Shown: positions 15,431-18,891 of the stretch, in pieces | Layout of the letters: each line of letters opens with the position of its first letter | Numbering within the stretch: the first letter of the stretch is position 1 | Assembly: GCA_029251065.1 (NCBI GenBank) | Contig: JAQXEB010000263.1 | Location: 1-18,891, forward strand | Length of the DNA: 18,891 bases | Origin: Luminiphilus sp. | Lineage (GTDB): Bacteria > Pseudomonadota > Gammaproteobacteria > Pseudomonadales > Halieaceae | Direction of reading: 5' to 3' | Translations under genes and position numbers: made by a program | Notes under the pieces: model-generated | Database searches by the model: none | What the model saw: the letters and a program-made list of their open reading frames with translations, nothing else | Told to the model about the DNA's origin: nothing

Positions 15431-16447
15431 CTACCCTGGCTCCGATTCGGCACCAGCAACCACGCGCAAAAGGCCTCGATAGACCCGTGTCGCATCAGCT
15501 TGTCCCTCGAGTATGCGATACATCTCTTGGCAGATTGGCACTTTAACACCGTGTTGTTTTGCAAGAGCCACTACCGTGGCAGCACTTTTCACTCCCTCAG
15601 CCACCATGTTCATGGCATTGGTTATTTCTTCAACCGTTTTTCCGGTGGCTAACTCGAGACCAACATAACGGTTTCGACTTTGAGCACTGGTGCATGTCGC
15701 GATCATATCGCCCATTCCGGCAAGACCTGCAAAGGTCTCTTGCCGCCCACCTAGCGCCGTCCCTAAGCGTGTTGCCTCTGCAAGCCCTCGGGTGATCAGT
15801 GCCGCTCGCGTATTGTCCCCCGCACCCAGGCCATCGCCGAGACCGACCGCTAGGGCGATAATATTTTTGAGGACACCACCGAGCTCGCAGCCAGTGACGT
15901 CATCGTTGTGATAGACGCGAAACAGGCCCACATTAAGTGTGGGTTGCAGCCACTGAGCAGCTGGGTCATCGAGTGCCAATACGCTCGCTGCTGCTTTGCC
16001 GGTCAGGATCTCTTTTGCCAAGTTAGGGCCTGACAGTACGCCGATGGGATGCTGTGGACAGAACTCACGGATGATTTCGGTCATCCGTTTTTGTGTACTC
16101 GCCTCGAGTCCCTTCGTCATGCTGACAATGGGGACTCCAGCAGGGACCAACGGTGCCACGCGTTCAAATACGCTTCGGAACATGTGGGAGGGGATGGCCA
16201 CAAAAACGGCGTGCGCGTTGCTCAATGCAGTCTCAAGGTCGGTTGTTGCGCGTAAAAGGGGGTTGAGTGAGAGCCCTTCTAGGTAGCGCGCGTGCGTGTG
16301 CGTGTCGTTTATTTCGCGAACGACACCGGCGTCACGAGCCCACAGCGTCACCTGAGCATTGCGACTGACGAGCGAGGCGAGTGTCGTACCCCATGACCCG
16401 CCTCCAATTACTGCGAGACGTGTATTGCTGTCTTTTGCGCTATTCAC
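15431..16447 (-). CDS. gpsA: Glycerol-3-phosphate dehydrogenase [NAD(P)+]
   Basis: From the GTG at 16447 this is a 338-residue protein, the normal GpsA length. It has the N-terminal dinucleotide motif VIGGGSWGTTLA, SMTKGLE, the SGPNLAKEI segment, the catalytic lysine in LGGVLKNIIALAVG, and the GLGDGLGAGDNTRAAL and CTSAQSRNRYVGLE signatures. It reduces dihydroxyacetone phosphate to sn-glycerol-3-phosphate for phospholipid synthesis in the cytoplasm. The frame stays open to a TTG at 16513, but the extra 22 residues do not look like GpsA, and the GTG fits the family start. No start in this region has a good ribosome site. The M48 gene follows after 56 bp. Confidence 0.93.
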   Translation of the reverse strand: MNSAKDSNTRLAVIGGGSWGTTLASLVSRNAQVTLWARDAGVVREINDTHTHARYLEGLSLNPLLRATTDLETALSNAHAVFVAIPSHMFRSVFERVAPLVPAGVPIVSMTKGLEASTQKRMTEIIREFCPQHPIGVLSGPNLAKEILTGKAAASVLALDDPAAQWLQPTLNVGLFRVYHNDDVTGCELGGVLKNIIALAVGLGDGLGAGDNTRAALITRGLAEATRLGTALGGRQETFAGLAGMGDMIATCTSAQSRNRYVGLELATGKTVEEITNAMNMVAEGVKSAATVVALAKQHGVKVPICQEMYRILEGQADATRVYRGLLRVVAGAESEPG

Positions 16448-16458
16448 AGGAGGTTCCA

Positions 16459-16560
16459 ATGCGATTGCTCGTTCATGACGCGCGAGAATGGCGTGTCGCA
16501 ATGAAAACTTCAAGTTCAGGTGAACTAACGACCCATTGGGGGGTAGACTGTGGTCGCTAG
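16459..16560 (+). CDS. Possible 33-codon leader ORF before the NhaC-type gene
   Basis: A textbook AGGAGG (16448-16453) lies five bases before an ATG that opens a 33-codon frame (MRLLVHDAREW...) ending in TAG, 28 bp before the antiporter start. The ribosome site is the best in the window. Against it, the product resembles nothing I recognise, and any promoter for it would have to lie inside gpsA. It could be a leader peptide or a chance match. Confidence 0.22.
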   Translation: MRLLVHDAREWRVAMKTSSSGELTTHWGVDCGR

Positions 16561-16588
16561 GCCAATATCAAAAAGAAATGGAGCGACC

Positions 16589-17929
16589 GTGGAGTACGGA
16601 ATTGTCAGTTTGTTGCCGACAGCCTTGGTGTTGGTCCTCGCCATTATTACGCGACGCACCCTAGAATCGGTGGTCGCAGGCGCATTGTTTGCGTTTTTAT
16701 TGATGGATGGCACAGGCTTCATTGCCACAATGGCGGTTGTGTCGCTGGATGTGTTGCGTGACGAAGACGTCGCTTGGATCATCCTTGTGTGCGCGCTTTA
16801 TGGGTCTTTTATCGCCTTACTGGTTCGCAGCGGAGGCTCTACCGCGTTTGGTCATTTGTTGCTCGCTCGCCTTACCTCAAAGCGCCAAAGCCTGTTAGCC
16901 ACCTGGGGTGTCGGTCTAATGATCTTCTTGGACGACTACCTAAACTCGCTGACGGTGGGCGCCACGATGAGGGCGGTTACCGATAAATTCAAAACGTCGC
17001 GGGCGATGCTGGCTTATGTGGTTGACTCAACGGCCGCGCCGATGTGCTTACTGATACCCATTTCAAGCTGGGGTGCATATTTTGCAGGCTTGCTGGAGAA
17101 GAATGAAATAGCCGCGGACGGTCAAGGTTTGGGGCTGTTCGTTGAATCTATCCCGTACATGTTTTACCCCATTATTGCGCTGTTAATAGTGCCGCTTGTA
17201 ATCATGGGTGTGATCCCGCGTCTTGGTGCGATGAAGCAGGCCGAATATCGCGCCGAGTCATCGGGTGATTTAGGCGCGATCAGCGATGCTGAGGGTGAGA
17301 GTCCGGTGGGGAACGGCGGCCCCAGCACATTCTTTTTGCCTATTGTGGCGCTACTGTTTTTTACCGTTGTTCCTAATGTTGATTTACTCCGCGGTGTCAT
17401 CGCTGGAATTTTAGTCACGCTGATTTACTTTGCCTCACTCAGACTCATGCCGCTTTCAGAGCTGTTTGACACCTGCACCAACGGACTCAAGATTATGGTG
17501 CCCGTATTGGCGATGCTGCTGGCACTGTTTATTTTTGTCGAGGCCAATAACCGAATAGGGCTGACCGAGTACGTTATTCAAGCAGTACAACCTTACATGA
17601 CAGCGATGTGGCTTCCGGTCATTATTTTCATCACCATGTCTGCTGTGTCCTTCGCAACGGGGTCAAACTGGGGCGTCATCGCTATTGCCATGCCCGTCGC
17701 CTTCCCACTAGCACAGGCTTACGATGTCAGTATTCCCCTTGTGATTGGGGCGCTTTTGTCGGCGAGCGGCTTTGGCAGTCACGCGTGCTTTTACTCGGAC
17801 TCGACCGTGCTCTCAGCACAAGGTGCTGGGTGTGACACTTACCAGCACGCGATAACACAAATTCCCTATGCGATCTTGGCGGCCACAATTGCAGCGCTCT
17901 TTTTCCTTATTGCGGCTATGGTCGTCTGA
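16589..17929 (+). CDS. NhaC-family Na+/H+ antiporter-type transporter
   Basis: From the GTG at 16589 this is a 446-residue inner-membrane protein with about 11-12 hydrophobic segments, of the Na_H_antiporter (NhaC/MleN) family. Diagnostic parts are the LLPTALVLVLAIITRRTLESVVAG start, MIFLDDYLNSLTVGATMRAVTDKF with a paired Asp in the first half, STAAPMCLLIPISSWGAYFAG, and SFATGSNWGVIAIAMPVAFPLA near the C-terminus. Members exchange Na+ for H+, or a metabolite with ions (malate/lactate in MleN), so the substrate is open. GGAG five bases before the GTG supports this start over the GTG at 16550. The gene is divergent from gpsA. No terminator is visible in the 69 bp before the next gene. Confidence 0.88.
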   Translation: MEYGIVSLLPTALVLVLAIITRRTLESVVAGALFAFLLMDGTGFIATMAVVSLDVLRDEDVAWIILVCALYGSFIALLVRSGGSTAFGHLLLARLTSKRQSLLATWGVGLMIFLDDYLNSLTVGATMRAVTDKFKTSRAMLAYVVDSTAAPMCLLIPISSWGAYFAGLLEKNEIAADGQGLGLFVESIPYMFYPIIALLIVPLVIMGVIPRLGAMKQAEYRAESSGDLGAISDAEGESPVGNGGPSTFFLPIVALLFFTVVPNVDLLRGVIAGILVTLIYFASLRLMPLSELFDTCTNGLKIMVPVLAMLLALFIFVEANNRIGLTEYVIQAVQPYMTAMWLPVIIFITMSAVSFATGSNWGVIAIAMPVAFPLAQAYDVSIPLVIGALLSASGFGSHACFYSDSTVLSAQGAGCDTYQHAITQIPYAILAATIAALFFLIAAMVV

Positions 17930-17998
17930 CGTCTAGCGAGGGTGATGGGTACCCAGTATCCTTGCTAATACGTTTTGTTGCTCTGCCCAGGAATGTTG

Positions 17999-18891
17999 AT
18001 GAACTTTCTCATGCGTACGACTGTAGTCGCGGCCCTTTTTATTGTCGGCGGTTGTGGCGGTGGTGGTGGCGACAGTTTGCCGCCCACTGCGATTGTGACA
18101 CCGCCCACCCCCGATCCAACCGGGCTTTGGGTGCAGAGCGAAGATGACGGTGCGGGGCTTTCAAGTTACGCACTGACGCTCACCGAAATTGCTGTAACAC
18201 GTGCCGTAATGGCCGATGTTGCGCTTGAGTCTGCTCCCACGGCCGATGCCGGCTCCAACGGTGGGTTTTCCACGACGTATACGCTGGAGTCCAGCGTCGA
18301 TGAATACGATATTGTGAAGTATAACGGCTCGATACTTGCCCTAGCGCCAAGTCGCAGTGGGTGCTGTTATGTCATTGAGCCGCTCGCGGCTTCCAGTGTG
18401 TTGCCTGCGCCCAATGAAGATCCCTCGGCGCACAATATCGAGCTTTTTGTGACCGACCCATAGTCTGGCTCAGCCTCACTCGCGGGTATTATCGAGCTTG
18501 ACGGCGACGAAAATACCGAAGGAATGTATCTGTCTGAAAATCGCTTGCAGGCGTTAATATCCACCGCGTGGTGGGGGACGTTTGGCGACCGGCTTACCAC
18601 CTCGGACGGCTGGATGGATCAGCACGTTTCGCTACTCAGCTTTGATATATCTGACCCTCAGAGTCCCGCTCCGGTGAGCCAACTCACCATTGAGGGCGCA
18701 CTTGTGACCTCGCGACGCACAGGCAGCGAGATTCACATTGTGTCGCGGCACGCGCCCATTATTGAAGGCTTGATTCCGTACCCACAAACCGAGGAGGAGG
18801 TCGCTAATAACGAGGCTGTGCTCGCCGAGGTGACGGAGGAAGACGTTCTTCCTGAGATTCTTCTTAACGGTGAGTCGACATCAACGCTAAG
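17999..18891 (+). pseudogene. Secreted beta-propeller lipoprotein gene interrupted by an in-frame amber codon, cut at the window edge
   Basis: The frame starts at the ATG at 17999, six bases after AGGA, and encodes a lipoprotein signal with Cys19 in FIVGGC followed by a Gly linker. SSVDEYDIVKYNGSILAL corresponds to the conserved VDE-DIVK entry of the secreted beta-propeller family (PF09826 type). A TAG at 18461-18463 stops translation after 154 residues. The same frame continues without a stop for 142 codons to the window edge with unmistakable family features (GMYLSENRL, SLLSFDISDPQSPAPVSQL). The gene is therefore one reading frame with a nonsense codon: a mutation such as CAG to TAG, a sequencing error, or read-through. 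The family usually exceeds 600 residues, so more lies to the right. Function is poorly known; it is a cell-surface or periplasmic protein. Confidence 0.8.

Noticed and set aside
16448..16513. Extended gpsA start at TTG 16513
   Set aside because: The additional 22 residues do not resemble GpsA N-termini and would overlap the region upstream of the divergent antiporter. The GTG at 16447 gives the normal family length.
17946..17955. Palindrome TGGGTACCCA after the antiporter gene
   Set aside because: It is perfectly symmetric with no loop and no T-run, so it is not a terminator, and ten bases alone do not support an operator call.
17975..17998. TTG at 17975 and ATG at 17993 as starts of the beta-propeller lipoprotein
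   Set aside because: AGGA at 17989-17992 is correctly spaced only for the ATG at 17999, and the longer N-terminus would spoil the signal peptide's short charged start.
18523..18891. Independent second gene after the amber codon
   Set aside because: The conserved propeller sequence begins directly after the TAG in the same frame, and no ribosome site precedes the Met at 18523, so a single interrupted gene explains the data better.

Overview
The window reads as chromosomal DNA of a marine gammaproteobacterium. The mix of a large TonB-dependent receptor, TPR-sulfotransferases, an aspartyl/asparaginyl beta-hydroxylase-like protein, a BCCT osmolyte carrier and a secreted beta-propeller lipoprotein most resembles the OM60/NOR5 (Halieaceae) group. 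That placement is inferred from gene content and protein style, not from a marker gene. No tRNA, rRNA, CRISPR array, insertion sequence or phage gene was seen. Coding density is high.

Left part (1-5733). The start of a TPR protein runs off the left edge, two bases downstream of a LuxR-type regulator on the minus strand. Divergent from the regulator is a tight four-gene plus-strand operon: acyl-CoA dehydrogenase, enoyl-CoA hydratase, 3-hydroxyisobutyryl-CoA hydrolase and mmsB. Together these match the valine-catabolic steps from isobutyryl-CoA to methylmalonate semialdehyde. A MarR regulator lies convergent to mmsB and shares four bases of stop codon with it.

Centre (5734-14559). The MarR gene is divergent from an AspH-type 2-oxoglutarate oxygenase gene. 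A sulfotransferase gene converges on the oxygenase gene and overlaps its 3' end by 29 bp. It follows a 664-residue TPR-sulfotransferase by 5 bp. Upstream of that pair, across a strong terminator, is a 952-residue TonB-dependent receptor, divergent from a BCCT transporter. The receptor/BCCT promoter region has a perfect 13-bp inverted repeat (AAAGTATTTAAAT, arms 75 bp apart). The same core, CAAAGTATT, occurs in the MarR/oxygenase intergenic region among half-sites that look like a MarR operator. This suggests, without proof, that one regulator ties together uptake (receptor, BCCT), hydroxylation and sulfation. I regard this as the best candidate in the window for an undescribed system.

Right part (14556-18891). 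This holds an M48 lipoprotein metalloprotease (its stop overlaps the BCCT stop), gpsA, an NhaC-family antiporter, and a beta-propeller lipoprotein gene. The last is interrupted by an in-frame amber codon; its reading frame resumes at once and runs off the right edge.
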